The notes under the pieces were generated by a model. That model searched no databases. It saw nothing but the letters and a program-made list of their open reading frames with translations, and had not been told where the DNA came from. Below are positions 50,151-58,959 of a DNA stretch of 64,000 nt, in pieces. The DNA comes from Elusimicrobiota bacterium (GTDB lineage Bacteria > Elusimicrobiota > Elusimicrobia > Elusimicrobiales > UBA9959). The translations under genes and the position numbers were made by a program. The stretch spans positions 1 to 64,000 of the forward strand of contig JACRER010000086.1 in the NCBI GenBank assembly GCA_016234365.1, in the 5' to 3' direction. Within the stretch, counting starts at the first letter, position 1. Each line of letters starts with the position of its first letter.

Positions 50151-51205
50151 GCGCAGCTGCGCGGCGAGTTGAGCTGGTCCTCGTTGCGGCTGGTAAAAGC
50201 GCGGTCGTTCATGGGACAGTCGAAGTGGTCCGAGCCCTTTTTGAACATTTCCGAAGACCACATGCGCTTGACGATGGTTTCCAGCGGCTCCTTGCGGATG
50301 TTGCCGAAGGCGGCGGGCAGGTAGCAGCAGGCCAGAACGTCCCCGAAAGCCGAGACGTCGAACTTATTGCCTATCATCGAGTTGCACCAGAAAGGCACGT
50401 TCTTGTGCTGGAGGAATTCCGTTTCCCAGCAGACGTCGGGCGCCACCAGGCCGCGCAGTTTGGCGATCTCTTCCGGGGTGAGGGGGACGTCCTTGTCCTT
50501 CCATTTCCCGCTCTGGATGGAGGATAGGAAGCGAACGCCTACCCCGATCTCGCGGGCCAGGGCTATCATCTTTTCGAAGTCGCCGTTGGCGAGGTTCTCG
50601 CGGGTGGCGTAAATGGAGACGTTGGCCGGGATGCCGTGCTTGGCGCAGAGGCGCAGGCCGTCCACGGCCTTGCGCCAGCAGCCGGGCACGCCGCGGTTGA
50701 CGTCGTGGTCGGCCTCGCGCGGGCTGTCCAGGCTCACCCGGATGCGCTCTATGCCGGCGGCCTTGAGCCGGAGCACCATGGCCTCGTCGAGCAGCAGGCC
50801 GTTGGTGTCCACGGACGCCATCATGCCCAGCGCGCGGGTGCGGGCCACGAATTCGGGGAGCTGCGGCACCACCAGCGGTTCGCCGCCGAAGAAATGCACG
50901 CAGGCGCCGCCCAGGCGGCCCAGGTCGTCTATGAACTTAAGGATCTCCGCGCTCGTGAGCTCGCCTCCGGGCGGCGGCGCTTTTTTGCCCACGCCGCAAT
51001 GCGCGCAGGAGCACTGGCACTTGTAGGACATGGAGAGCACCACCGTTACGCCGTAAAGCGGCACGAAGCGGCGGATGAACGGCAGGATGGTGCGGAAATA
51101 GAAGGCCGTGAAGGCGATGAACCAGGAAGTGCCGTAAACGCCGCTGAAAAAGGGGCGAAGGCGGAAGGAAAATTTGTTCAGGAGCATCGTCGCGTTCATG
51201 GGCAT
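50147..51205 (-). CDS. Radical SAM/SPASM protein of the CQCxCAHC type
   Basis: The protein has 352 residues. The N-terminal ~55 residues include hydrophobic aromatic segments (GTSWFIAFTAFYF) that suggest membrane association. The cluster motif is CQCSCAHC (C63-C67-C70), then HFFGGEPLVVPQ, DTNGLLL and RVSLDSPREADHD. The C-terminal SPASM part has CNSMIGNKFDVSAFGDVLACC and FGNIRKEP. It converges with 49093; their stops fall in the same inverted-repeat element. No ribosome site precedes the ATG. Confidence 0.82.
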   Translation of the reverse strand: MPMNATMLLNKFSFRLRPFFSGVYGTSWFIAFTAFYFRTILPFIRRFVPLYGVTVVLSMSYKCQCSCAHCGVGKKAPPPGGELTSAEILKFIDDLGRLGGACVHFFGGEPLVVPQLPEFVARTRALGMMASVDTNGLLLDEAMVLRLKAAGIERIRVSLDSPREADHDVNRGVPGCWRKAVDGLRLCAKHGIPANVSIYATRENLANGDFEKMIALAREIGVGVRFLSSIQSGKWKDKDVPLTPEEIAKLRGLVAPDVCWETEFLQHKNVPFWCNSMIGNKFDVSAFGDVLACCYLPAAFGNIRKEPLETIVKRMWSSEMFKKGSDHFDCPMNDRAFTSRNEDQLNSPRSCA

Positions 51206-51249
51206 ATTCTAGCAAACCTTTACCCTTTCCTTTTGGTAGACTATGGCGT

Positions 51250-52692
51250 ATGAAACGCCCGCGCGTCCTGCTTATAAAGAGCCGCAGCCTGGCCACCAAG
51301 CTCCAGGGCGCCTCCATGCCGCCGCTGGGGCTTCTTTATGTGGCGGCCGCGCTGCGCGCCAGGCTTGGGGCGGACGTGCGGATACTGGATGCCTACCTGG
51401 ACCGCGACATACTGAAAAGGACGGCCGAAGAGGCCGGGGTGTGGATGCCGGACGTGGTAGGGATAAGCGCGCTTACCGCCGAATCTTTTTTGGCCGGCAA
51501 GATAGCGGCCGCCGTTAAGGCCGCGGCTCCGGCGGTGCCGGTGGTCTTGGGCGGGCCCTATCCCTCCTCGGACCCCGAGGGCGCGCTGGCGGATCCCTGC
51601 GTGGACGCGGCGGTGATAGGAGAGGGAGAGGAAACCTTTTGCGAACTGGCCGCGATAATTGCCGCCGAGGGGCCGCGCTGGAAAATGCCGGGCGCCGCCG
51701 ATAAGGTCGCTGGCCTGGCGCTGAGCCGGGATGGGGCCGTGGAGCGCACGGCGCCGAGGCCTCCGATAGCGAACCTGGATTCCCTGCCATTGCCGGCCTG
51801 GGACCTGATCGATTACAAAAAGTTCTGGAAGACGGGGGGGATGGCCTCCGTCGGGGTGAGGCCGTACCTGCCGTTATTCACCTCGCGCGGCTGCCCCTAC
51901 CGGTGCGTTTACTGTCATAGCATCTTCGGCAAGCGTTTCCGCGGCCGGTCCCCGGAAAGCGTAGCCGAGGAAGTCGCGCTGATACACCGGCTGGGCACCA
52001 GGGATATCGAAGTGCTGGATGATATAGCCAACTTCGACGCGGACCGGTTCGACGGCACGCTGGAACTGCTGCTGCGGCGGGGCCTCGAGTCCAAACTCAG
52101 TTTTCCCAACGGTATCCGCGCGGACATCGTGCGCCCGGAGTCTCTGGACCTGCTCAAGCGGGTCGGCACCGGGGAGATCTCCGTGGCGGTCGAGACCGCT
52201 TCGCAGCGCCTTCAGGAACTGATAGGCAAGAACCTGTCGCTGGAAAAGATCTCCAGGACCATCGACATGCTGGCTGCCCGGCGCATCTTCACCCGGGGCT
52301 TCTTCATGCTCGGCCTGCCTACCGAGACCGAAGAGGAACTGCGCGCCACCATCCGCTTCGCCTGCGAGTCCAGGCTGCATATAGCCCTGTTCTTTACGCC
52401 GAACCCGTACCCGAATACCGGTCTCAGGGAAATGTACGAGAAGGCCGGCCGGCTGCCCTCCGCGGTAAACTCCATAGATTATGAGTATACGGCCGCGCCG
52501 TTCAACGCCAGCGCGATGAGCGACGAGACCTATCACCGGCTGTACCGCGGCGCTTTCCTGAAATTCCACCTCGACTTGGTGCGCGTTCTGCGCATAGCGA
52601 GGGACGCGCCCTTTGGCTGGGACCTGCCGCGGCGCGCCTGGCGGCTGTTCAGGAATAACCTGGACCAGCGCCGGTTGCGCGAAACCTGCTGA
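51250..52692 (+). CDS. Cobalamin-binding-domain radical SAM protein
   Basis: The protein has 480 residues: VLLIKSRSLATK, MPPLGLLYVAAALRA, VVLGGPYPSSDPE and VIGEGEETF, then CPYRCVYC near residue 214 in FTSRGCPYRCVYCHSIFGKR. It is the paralogue of 46197. DDIANFD, NGIRADIVRPE and LGLPTETEEEL follow. It starts in the gap divergent from 50147 and is followed by a 62-base gap before the fusion gene at 52755. The substrate is unknown. Confidence 0.85.
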   Translation: MKRPRVLLIKSRSLATKLQGASMPPLGLLYVAAALRARLGADVRILDAYLDRDILKRTAEEAGVWMPDVVGISALTAESFLAGKIAAAVKAAAPAVPVVLGGPYPSSDPEGALADPCVDAAVIGEGEETFCELAAIIAAEGPRWKMPGAADKVAGLALSRDGAVERTAPRPPIANLDSLPLPAWDLIDYKKFWKTGGMASVGVRPYLPLFTSRGCPYRCVYCHSIFGKRFRGRSPESVAEEVALIHRLGTRDIEVLDDIANFDADRFDGTLELLLRRGLESKLSFPNGIRADIVRPESLDLLKRVGTGEISVAVETASQRLQELIGKNLSLEKISRTIDMLAARRIFTRGFFMLGLPTETEEELRATIRFACESRLHIALFFTPNPYPNTGLREMYEKAGRLPSAVNSIDYEYTAAPFNASAMSDETYHRLYRGAFLKFHLDLVRVLRIARDAPFGWDLPRRAWRLFRNNLDQRRLRETC

Positions 52693-52754
52693 CCCGCGCC
52701 CGCCTCGGGCCGCCCCGGCGGGGCGGTCCGGTATATTATGATAAAATTGACCCA

Positions 52755-55316
52755 ATGAAGACGGTCTTCGTCCGCGCCGCCACGGAAAGTCTCGGCATAG
52801 AACATCTCTCCGCCGCCCTGAAGGCGCGCGGGCATGACACGGCGCTGGTCTATGAGCCGTTGCTGTTCGATTCTTTCCGGCTGCGGCTGCCTTTCTTCGA
52901 GCCGGAGAGCGCGGCCCGCACCGCCCGCCGGGTGGTGGAGCTGAGGCCGGGGCTGGTGGGCTTTTCCGCGGAGTCGGATCATTTTCCCTGGGCGCTGGCC
53001 GTGGCGCGCGAAATAAAGCGCCTGAGCCGGGTGCCGCTCATTTTTGGCGGGGTGCATCCCAGCACGGCCCCCGAGACCGCGCTGGCCCGGCCCGAGGTGG
53101 ACCTGCTGTGCGTGGGCGACGGGGAGAGCGCGCTCTGCGCGCTGGCCGACCGGCTGGCCGCCGGAGCGGGCCCTGAAGGCATCCCCAACATCTGGTACAA
53201 GCGCGGCGCCGAGCAGGTAAAAGGCCCGGTGCGGCTGGAGACCGACCTGGACGCGCTGCCTTTCCCGGACAAGGACCTGTTCTTTAACGAGTATCCGGGT
53301 TTCGTGCGGGATACTTATTCCATCGTCACCGGCCGCGGCTGTCCCAACGCCTGTTCCTACTGCCACAATAGTTCCATGCGCCGCGTCCTGTCGCGGCTCG
53401 GCTGCCGCGACCGGTTCCTGCGCCGGCGCAGTGTGGATAACGTGCTTAAGGAATTGGCCGCTGCGAAGGGGAAGTACGGCTTCCGGCGCGTTTCTTTCTG
53501 CGACGATATCTTTATTTCCGACCGGGCCTGGCTGGAGGAATTCGCGGCCGCCTATCCGCGCCGGGTAGGGCTGCCTTTCTTCTGCAACGTCCATCCGGCC
53601 GACGCCGACGAGCGGGCCGTTGCCCTTTTAAAGGCCGCCGGCGCCTCCGCGGTGAATATCGGCGTGCAGACGGTGAGCGAAAAGCTGCGGCGTGAATGCC
53701 TTGGCCGCGCCGAAAGCACCGAGTCCTCGGTGAAAGCCCTGCGCCTGCTGCGCGACGCGGGGTTGTTCGTCTATACCAATTTTATCTTCGGGCTGCCGGG
53801 CCAGGACGACGCCGAGCTGGAGCGGGTGGCGGCCTTCGCCGCCGCCAACCCGGCCGGTTTTCACGACGTGAACTGGCTGCGTTATTATCCGGGCACGGCC
53901 ATTTTTGAAAAAGCCCGCGGCGCCGGGCTGCTGGCTCGCAAGGATGCCGCCGCGGTGGAGGGAGGGGAGTTCTCGGTCCCCTACGGCCATGGCGGGCACA
54001 GTTACACCGCCCGCCGGGCCCGGCTGCGCAACCTGGTCTTTCTCTCTTCGCTTTTTCCCGCCGCCGCGAGAGGCGCGCTGGCCGCCGGGGCGTGGCGCCT
54101 GCTGCCGGCGTTCAGCCTGCGCCTGCCCGCCGTGGCCGCGCGCGCGCTGCTGGCGCGGCTGCGCGGCAACCCGGCGCCCTATCCTAATTTTTCCCTGGCA
54201 GGGAGCCTGCGCTACTTCCTGCATTACCTGCGGGCCGTTTACGCCGCCCGCGCCGCCGCGGGAGCCATCGGCGCGGCGCGGCGGGCTTTTGTCTTCGCCC
54301 GGGGGGCGCTGTTCCTTGCCGGGTTGCTGGATACCCGCCGGGTCTCGCGTTACGCCGCTTACTCTTTCCGGAGAGGCGTTCTGCGCCAAAGGGTCCCCGG
54401 CATGGCGGCCTTTGCCGCCACTTTCGCCTGCCAGTGCCGCTGCGGGGCCTGCTCCTCCGCCGGATTCCGCGAACTCTTTGGCGAAAAGATAATGGCCAGG
54501 GAAACGGCGCTGGGCCGGCTGCGCGAACTGGCCGCCCTCGGCGTGCCGCGGCTTCATTTCACCGGCGGGGAGAACACCCTGGCGCCGTACCTGACGGACC
54601 TGGCGGCCGCCGCGGCCGGCGCCGGCATTACGGTGTTCGTGGAAACCAACGGCCTCAACGTCACGCGTGAACTGGTGACCGGCCTGAAGCGGGCCGGGCT
54701 GGCCTGCCTGAACGTAAGCCTGGACGCCGCCGAGCCGGCCGCTCACGACGCCGCGCGCCGTTCGCCCGGCTGCCATGCCGCCGCTTTGAAGGCCTTGCGC
54801 CTGGCTAAAGAGGCCGGCCTTCCGGCCATGGCTTCCTGCTACGCCACACGGGAGTCGGCCGCGGACGGCTCGCTGGCGGCGCTGCTGGCCGCGGCCCGTA
54901 AAGCCGGCGCCGGCGCCGTCCGGATACTGCCGCCGGTGCCTTCCGGCGCCTGGGCCGGGCGGCTGGAAGCGCTGCGCCTGGAGGGCGCGGACAGGGAGAA
55001 CGTGCTGGCGGCCGCGTTCGCGGCCGGCCTGCCGGTGCTGGACAGGACGGCAATGGTGAACTGCGAACTGCCTTCCGCCTACAAGCTCATGATACTGCCC
55101 GACGGAGGCGTCGCTCCCTGCGAACATCTGCCCTATATTTTCCGCGGCTCCGAGAAGGTCGCCATTACCGAGATCGTAAACTCCGCTTACGGGGAAAAGA
55201 GATTCGGGCCGGTGGTGAAATGCTGGGCAAGGGATGCCGCCTGGCGCGCCAGGCACCCGGAGGCGGGCGGCAGCGCCATTTATATCCCGCTGGCCGGAGA
55301 GGGAGTGGCGCCATGA
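52755..55316 (+). CDS. Double radical SAM fusion: B12-type domain plus CQCxC-type SPASM enzyme
   Basis: This 853-residue protein contains two complete enzymes. The first ~500 residues are a cobalamin-type rSAM protein with LSAALKARGHD, FGGVHPSTAPE, CVGDGESAL and CPNACSYC near residue 196, ending in Ala/Arg-rich helices. From about residue 545 a second rSAM domain begins with MAAFAATFACQCRCGACSS, LHFTGGENTL (GGEN instead of GGEP), ETNGLN and LNVSLDAAEPAAHD, and ends with a SPASM-like segment (MILPDGGVAPCEHLPYI). The second half resembles the free-standing proteins at 49093 and 50147. The fusion implies sequential reactions on one substrate. The reading frame is continuous. Confidence 0.85.
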   Translation: MKTVFVRAATESLGIEHLSAALKARGHDTALVYEPLLFDSFRLRLPFFEPESAARTARRVVELRPGLVGFSAESDHFPWALAVAREIKRLSRVPLIFGGVHPSTAPETALARPEVDLLCVGDGESALCALADRLAAGAGPEGIPNIWYKRGAEQVKGPVRLETDLDALPFPDKDLFFNEYPGFVRDTYSIVTGRGCPNACSYCHNSSMRRVLSRLGCRDRFLRRRSVDNVLKELAAAKGKYGFRRVSFCDDIFISDRAWLEEFAAAYPRRVGLPFFCNVHPADADERAVALLKAAGASAVNIGVQTVSEKLRRECLGRAESTESSVKALRLLRDAGLFVYTNFIFGLPGQDDAELERVAAFAAANPAGFHDVNWLRYYPGTAIFEKARGAGLLARKDAAAVEGGEFSVPYGHGGHSYTARRARLRNLVFLSSLFPAAARGALAAGAWRLLPAFSLRLPAVAARALLARLRGNPAPYPNFSLAGSLRYFLHYLRAVYAARAAAGAIGAARRAFVFARGALFLAGLLDTRRVSRYAAYSFRRGVLRQRVPGMAAFAATFACQCRCGACSSAGFRELFGEKIMARETALGRLRELAALGVPRLHFTGGENTLAPYLTDLAAAAAGAGITVFVETNGLNVTRELVTGLKRAGLACLNVSLDAAEPAAHDAARRSPGCHAAALKALRLAKEAGLPAMASCYATRESAADGSLAALLAAARKAGAGAVRILPPVPSGAWAGRLEALRLEGADRENVLAAAFAAGLPVLDRTAMVNCELPSAYKLMILPDGGVAPCEHLPYIFRGSEKVAITEIVNSAYGEKRFGPVVKCWARDAAWRARHPEAGGSAIYIPLAGEGVAP

Positions 55317-56587
55317 ACCTGCGCAAGGAACTGGTGCTTCTGGCGGGCGGCCTGGTGCGGCGGGATTTTTCGCGGATAGCCGGCTCGTTCGGGGCCGGGG
55401 AACGCGGCGCTCTGGCGACGCTGAACGAAAGGCTTGCCCGGGCCAGGGAATTGCTTCCGGCGTACGACGCGGCCTGCGCGAAAGCTCTGAAAGGCGCCCG
55501 CCGGCTCTCCTCGATGGAGGAATTCCGGCTGCTGCCGGCCATGTCGAGGGCGGACCTGGCCGGTTATTCCGGCCATGGGGCGCTGGCCAGTCTGCACAGC
55601 GGGGGGACCGGCAGTTTTGGTCGAGTGGAGACCCGGCTGGACCTTCCCGCCGTGGCGGCGCGTTACGCCGCGCTCCTTTCCGTCCTGGAAACGACAGGCT
55701 GGCGTATGGGCGACAAGACCGCCGCGCTGCATCCGGTGGAATACTCTTTCTTCGACACGCTGGGCGAGCGGTTGGCGGAGCGCCGCTACGGCGGCGTGGT
55801 TTTTGAATTTTTCCAGCAATACCTGCTGTACCGCCTGGTCCACAACCGCAAGAACGTCTACTACGGCGGGAACGTTTTTTCCGACCCGGCCGCCGCCAGG
55901 TCCGCGGCAGAAGCGGCCGCGGCGGAAAAACCTAAACTGCTGATAGCGCGCCCCGACGTGCTGATGGCGGTGCTGAAAACCCTGCGCAAGAGCGCCGGGC
56001 CGGAGTTTAAAGGCCTTAGGGCCGTACTGACCGTGGGCACGGCGCTGGGAGAGACCGTGCGGGCCGAGGCGCAGGAGAGGCTGGGGGCCGCGGTCTTCGA
56101 CATGTACGCCTCGACCGAGCTCGGCTACGTGGCGCTCTCCGGAGCCTGCGGGCGGCTGCACGCGGACGAAGCCGGCCACCTGCTTGAAAGTTCCGGGGAC
56201 GGCGGGCTGCTCTGCACCGATCTCGATAACGCGCTTACCCCCGTACTGCGCTACGATACGGGCGACCTGGGTGAGCTGTCGGCCTCCGCCTGCTCCTGCG
56301 GCCGGCGCGGCCCGGCGCTGAAGTTCCGCGGCCGGCGCGGTAAATTCGCGGAGACCGCCTCCGGCCGGCTTTACGAAACGGAAGTTATAGACCGGGTTTT
56401 TCAGAGCGGGCTGCCTTTTTTCCAGCTGGACGCGGCAACCTCTTCCCTGCTGCTGCCGGCCGGCTGCGGCGAGCGGGAAGCCGCGGCGGTAAGGGAGGCC
56501 CTTGGTCTGCGTGCCGGGGAGTATGGCGCGTCCAGGCCGGGAAGTCTTAAAATATCTTCTTCCGGTAAGTTCTGCTATCTGCCATGA
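55313..56587 (+). CDS. PaaK/CapK-like adenylate-forming enzyme
   Basis: The protein has 424 residues from ATG 55313 (ATGA overlap; the track start is too early). The motifs HSGGTGSFG near residue 97, AVLTVGTALGE, YASTELGYVAL and LRYDTGDLGE match the phenylacetate-CoA ligase/CapK branch of the ANL superfamily. The C-terminal CSCGRRGPALKFRGRRGK is the usual zinc-ribbon-like region. Such enzymes activate an acid as AMP ester for coenzyme A or amide formation. It forms an operon with the fused rSAM gene and the membrane protein. Confidence 0.78.
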   Translation: MNLRKELVLLAGGLVRRDFSRIAGSFGAGERGALATLNERLARARELLPAYDAACAKALKGARRLSSMEEFRLLPAMSRADLAGYSGHGALASLHSGGTGSFGRVETRLDLPAVAARYAALLSVLETTGWRMGDKTAALHPVEYSFFDTLGERLAERRYGGVVFEFFQQYLLYRLVHNRKNVYYGGNVFSDPAAARSAAEAAAAEKPKLLIARPDVLMAVLKTLRKSAGPEFKGLRAVLTVGTALGETVRAEAQERLGAAVFDMYASTELGYVALSGACGRLHADEAGHLLESSGDGGLLCTDLDNALTPVLRYDTGDLGELSASACSCGRRGPALKFRGRRGKFAETASGRLYETEVIDRVFQSGLPFFQLDAATSSLLLPAGCGEREAAAVREALGLRAGEYGASRPGSLKISSSGKFCYLP

Positions 56588-58251
56588 ACCTCTTGCTTGA
56601 AAAGATAAGCCGTATTTTCCGCTCCGTCCCCGGCGGCATTTCCGCCGCCGCGGCCGGCCTGTTCGCCGCCGCCCTGGCCGCGTATTCCCTGACGGTGGTC
56701 TTTCCCCCGGCCGTGGACCTGCGTTATTCGTTCTATCTCGACAGCGCGAGTTTCTATTGGCTCCAGGCTCTTTGGGACCGCGGCCTTTTCGGCGGGGACC
56801 CGCTGGCCGCGCTGTACTACTCCAATATGTTCCGTTTCTGCCCGGAGTCGTTCTGGGTGTGGCCTACGGCGCTGTTCGTAAAGGCCGCGGGGTACGCGGC
56901 CGGGCTGAAGCTGCTGGCCGTCGCGGCCTGCGCGGCCTCCGCGCTGCTGCTGCGCAGGCTGGCGCTGGCCTCGCCGGCCCGTCCGGCCGCAGGCGCGGCG
57001 ACGCTGCTGTTCGCGGTGCTATTCCTTTCTACGGACACTTTCTTCGGGGTTCCCAGGGTTTACGGGTGCCTGGTCTTCCTTGCCTACGCCTGGGCGGCGG
57101 AAGAGCGGCGCTTTACGCTGCTGCCGTTGTTGGCCGCGCTGTGTTTCGCGGTCTATCCGGTGCTGGCCGCCGGGCTCGCCGCGACTTCCCTGTTGGTCCC
57201 TTTCTTTTTCCGGGAAGAGTTCTCCGACCGCAGCCTGGTAAGGAGCTATCTGGCCGCGCTGGCGGCGGGCGCCGCGGTCATCCTGATCTTCCTGGGCCTC
57301 AGCCGCGTGGTGCTGCACGCCACTCCGGACCCGGAGAACCTCAGGGCTTTTGAGATGGATAAATTTTACCAGCGAGTCTCCGGAGCGCTGGATCCGCGCA
57401 ACCCCGTGGACGCGCTATTCAACTTTATCTTCAACTTCAACGAGCATAGCCGGCTTTACCGGATCCTTTCCGTCCTTTTCGCCCTGATCTACGGCCTGGG
57501 GGTGCTGGTGCAGCCTCGCCGGCCGGGCATGCTGCCGCGCGTCCTGCTGCCGCTGCTGGCCGGGTGCGCTGCGGCCTTCATCGTTCTTTATCCGATGCAT
57601 CCGGTTACCGCCTCGAGACAGCTGGTTTTTATTCTGCCGCTGGCTTTGGTCTTTCTGGCCGCCGAGGGAATAATGACGATATTCGGAGAAAAGTTCAGTG
57701 CGGCGCCGGCCGCGCTGGCGCTAGGCGGGCTGTTCCTGTGCCTGCACCCGTTCTTTAACGAAGTTTACTCCATGCGCGCTTACGCGCCGGTCTACGATTT
57801 TTTCTCCGCGCAGCCGCGTGGTTCCGTCGTGGCCGGCTACCCGGAAAGCGACCTGCTCTTCACTATCCCGGTCTTTGCCGCTCAGCCGGCGGTCCTTTCG
57901 TCCGGGACCGCCGACCAGGAACTGCTCTTCCTGACGTCCCTGAAGGATTACGCCGCCAGGCGCCGGGAATTATTCTCCGCCCTCTATTGCACGGACCCCG
58001 GCGCGCCCGGGCGCCTCGCTTCGGGATCCGGAGTTAAATGGCTCCTGTTCGAAAAGAACTATTACTCGCCGGCCTTCCTCGCCGGCGCCGCGGCGTCGCC
58101 CAGGCCCGCGGACAGGGAAACCGCGGCCTTGCTGGCGGCGGGGGGCGACCCGGCCGCCTGTTACGCGGCCTATTCATCCAGGGCCGCCTTCTCCTGGAAG
58201 AACGGCGGCAGCGAAGGTTTTGCCGTGCGCCTGGCGGAGGCCGCGAAATGA
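56584..58251 (+). CDS. Polytopic membrane protein, possibly GT-C type glycosyltransferase
   Basis: The protein has 555 residues with about ten membrane segments followed by a soluble C-terminal part from about residue 400. An early DLRYSFYLDSASFYW segment resembles the acidic extracytoplasmic loop of GT-C enzymes, but no definite catalytic motif is seen. I could not place it in a named family. It starts four bases inside the ligase-like gene (ATGA) and overlaps the methyltransferase gene the same way. A role in an envelope lipid or polymer is a guess. Confidence 0.55.
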   Translation: MNLLLEKISRIFRSVPGGISAAAAGLFAAALAAYSLTVVFPPAVDLRYSFYLDSASFYWLQALWDRGLFGGDPLAALYYSNMFRFCPESFWVWPTALFVKAAGYAAGLKLLAVAACAASALLLRRLALASPARPAAGAATLLFAVLFLSTDTFFGVPRVYGCLVFLAYAWAAEERRFTLLPLLAALCFAVYPVLAAGLAATSLLVPFFFREEFSDRSLVRSYLAALAAGAAVILIFLGLSRVVLHATPDPENLRAFEMDKFYQRVSGALDPRNPVDALFNFIFNFNEHSRLYRILSVLFALIYGLGVLVQPRRPGMLPRVLLPLLAGCAAAFIVLYPMHPVTASRQLVFILPLALVFLAAEGIMTIFGEKFSAAPAALALGGLFLCLHPFFNEVYSMRAYAPVYDFFSAQPRGSVVAGYPESDLLFTIPVFAAQPAVLSSGTADQELLFLTSLKDYAARRRELFSALYCTDPGAPGRLASGSGVKWLLFEKNYYSPAFLAGAAASPRPADRETAALLAAGGDPAACYAAYSSRAAFSWKNGGSEGFAVRLAEAAK

Positions 58252-58937
58252 CGCCTGTAACGCGGTCTTCCCCCAACGACCCGCAGGAATGGGACGCCTG
58301 GGCGGCTTCTTACTCCTCCGACGTGGACTGGCTGGAGGCGATCCACGATCCCGACCTGAGGGAACTTCTGGCCCCTGCCGGCAAGCGCGTGGTGGACGCC
58401 GGCTGCGGCACGGGCCGCCGCGCAAGGGCCGTGCTGGCCGGCGCGGCCGCCGTTCTGGCCGTGGATTTTTCGGAGGCCATGTCGCAGGCGGCCCGGATGG
58501 AATTGAGCGGCGTGAGCGGGGCGCAAGTGCTGCGCCTGGACCTCGAAAGGGAAGACCTTCCGGGCGCGGGGAGTTTTGACGCGGCTATGGCCGTTTCCGT
58601 CATGCACCACATAGCCGATCCCGCCGCGTTCCTGGGGAGGCTTAAACTGGCCCTCCGGCCCGGCGGGCGGCTGGTATTGGTGGACCATGTCGCGGGCCGG
58701 CCGCTCCGGGAACTTGCCAGGTATTACGGCGGCATGTTCCTTGCGTACAACCCGGTGCGGCTGGCCGGCGCTTTTTTAAAAGGTTTTGCGGCGGACACTA
58801 TGCTCTCGCGGCACAAGAAGCGGGAAGCCCAGTTCACGCTCGAGGAGTTCAGCGGGCGCTACTCGGGACTGCTGCCCGGCTGCCGCGTCGAGACGCGCCA
58901 CGGGATCTTTGCCTACCTTATTTGGGACAAACCCTGA
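58248..58937 (+). CDS. SAM-dependent methyltransferase (UbiE/COQ5-like class I)
   Basis: The protein has 229 residues from ATG 58248, overlapping the previous stop. VVDAGCGTGRRAR is the SAM-binding motif I, VLAVDFSEAMSQAA motif II, and SFDAAMAVSVMHHIADP the post-motif helix seen in many small-molecule methyltransferases. LVDHVAGRPLRELARYY follows. It is the last plus-strand gene before the convergent TolB-like gene, 22 bases away. It could methylate a lipid, quinone or sugar; no more specific assignment is justified. Confidence 0.8.
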   Translation: MTPVTRSSPNDPQEWDAWAASYSSDVDWLEAIHDPDLRELLAPAGKRVVDAGCGTGRRARAVLAGAAAVLAVDFSEAMSQAARMELSGVSGAQVLRLDLEREDLPGAGSFDAAMAVSVMHHIADPAAFLGRLKLALRPGGRLVLVDHVAGRPLRELARYYGGMFLAYNPVRLAGAFLKGFAADTMLSRHKKREAQFTLEEFSGRYSGLLPGCRVETRHGIFAYLIWDKP

Positions 58938-58959
58938 GCCGCGGCGCGCGCGGCCTCGT

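Noticed and set aside
46197-52692. MiaB/RimO-type methylthiotransferases as identity of the long rSAM proteins
   Set aside because: Their N-terminal domain is the cobalamin-type Rossmann domain with GGxHxS and GEGE motifs, and there is no TRAM domain or three-Cys N-terminal cluster motif.
53628-55256. Minus-strand 542-aa ORF
   Set aside because: It is antisense to the double-rSAM fusion and has low-complexity Gly/Arg/Gln composition.
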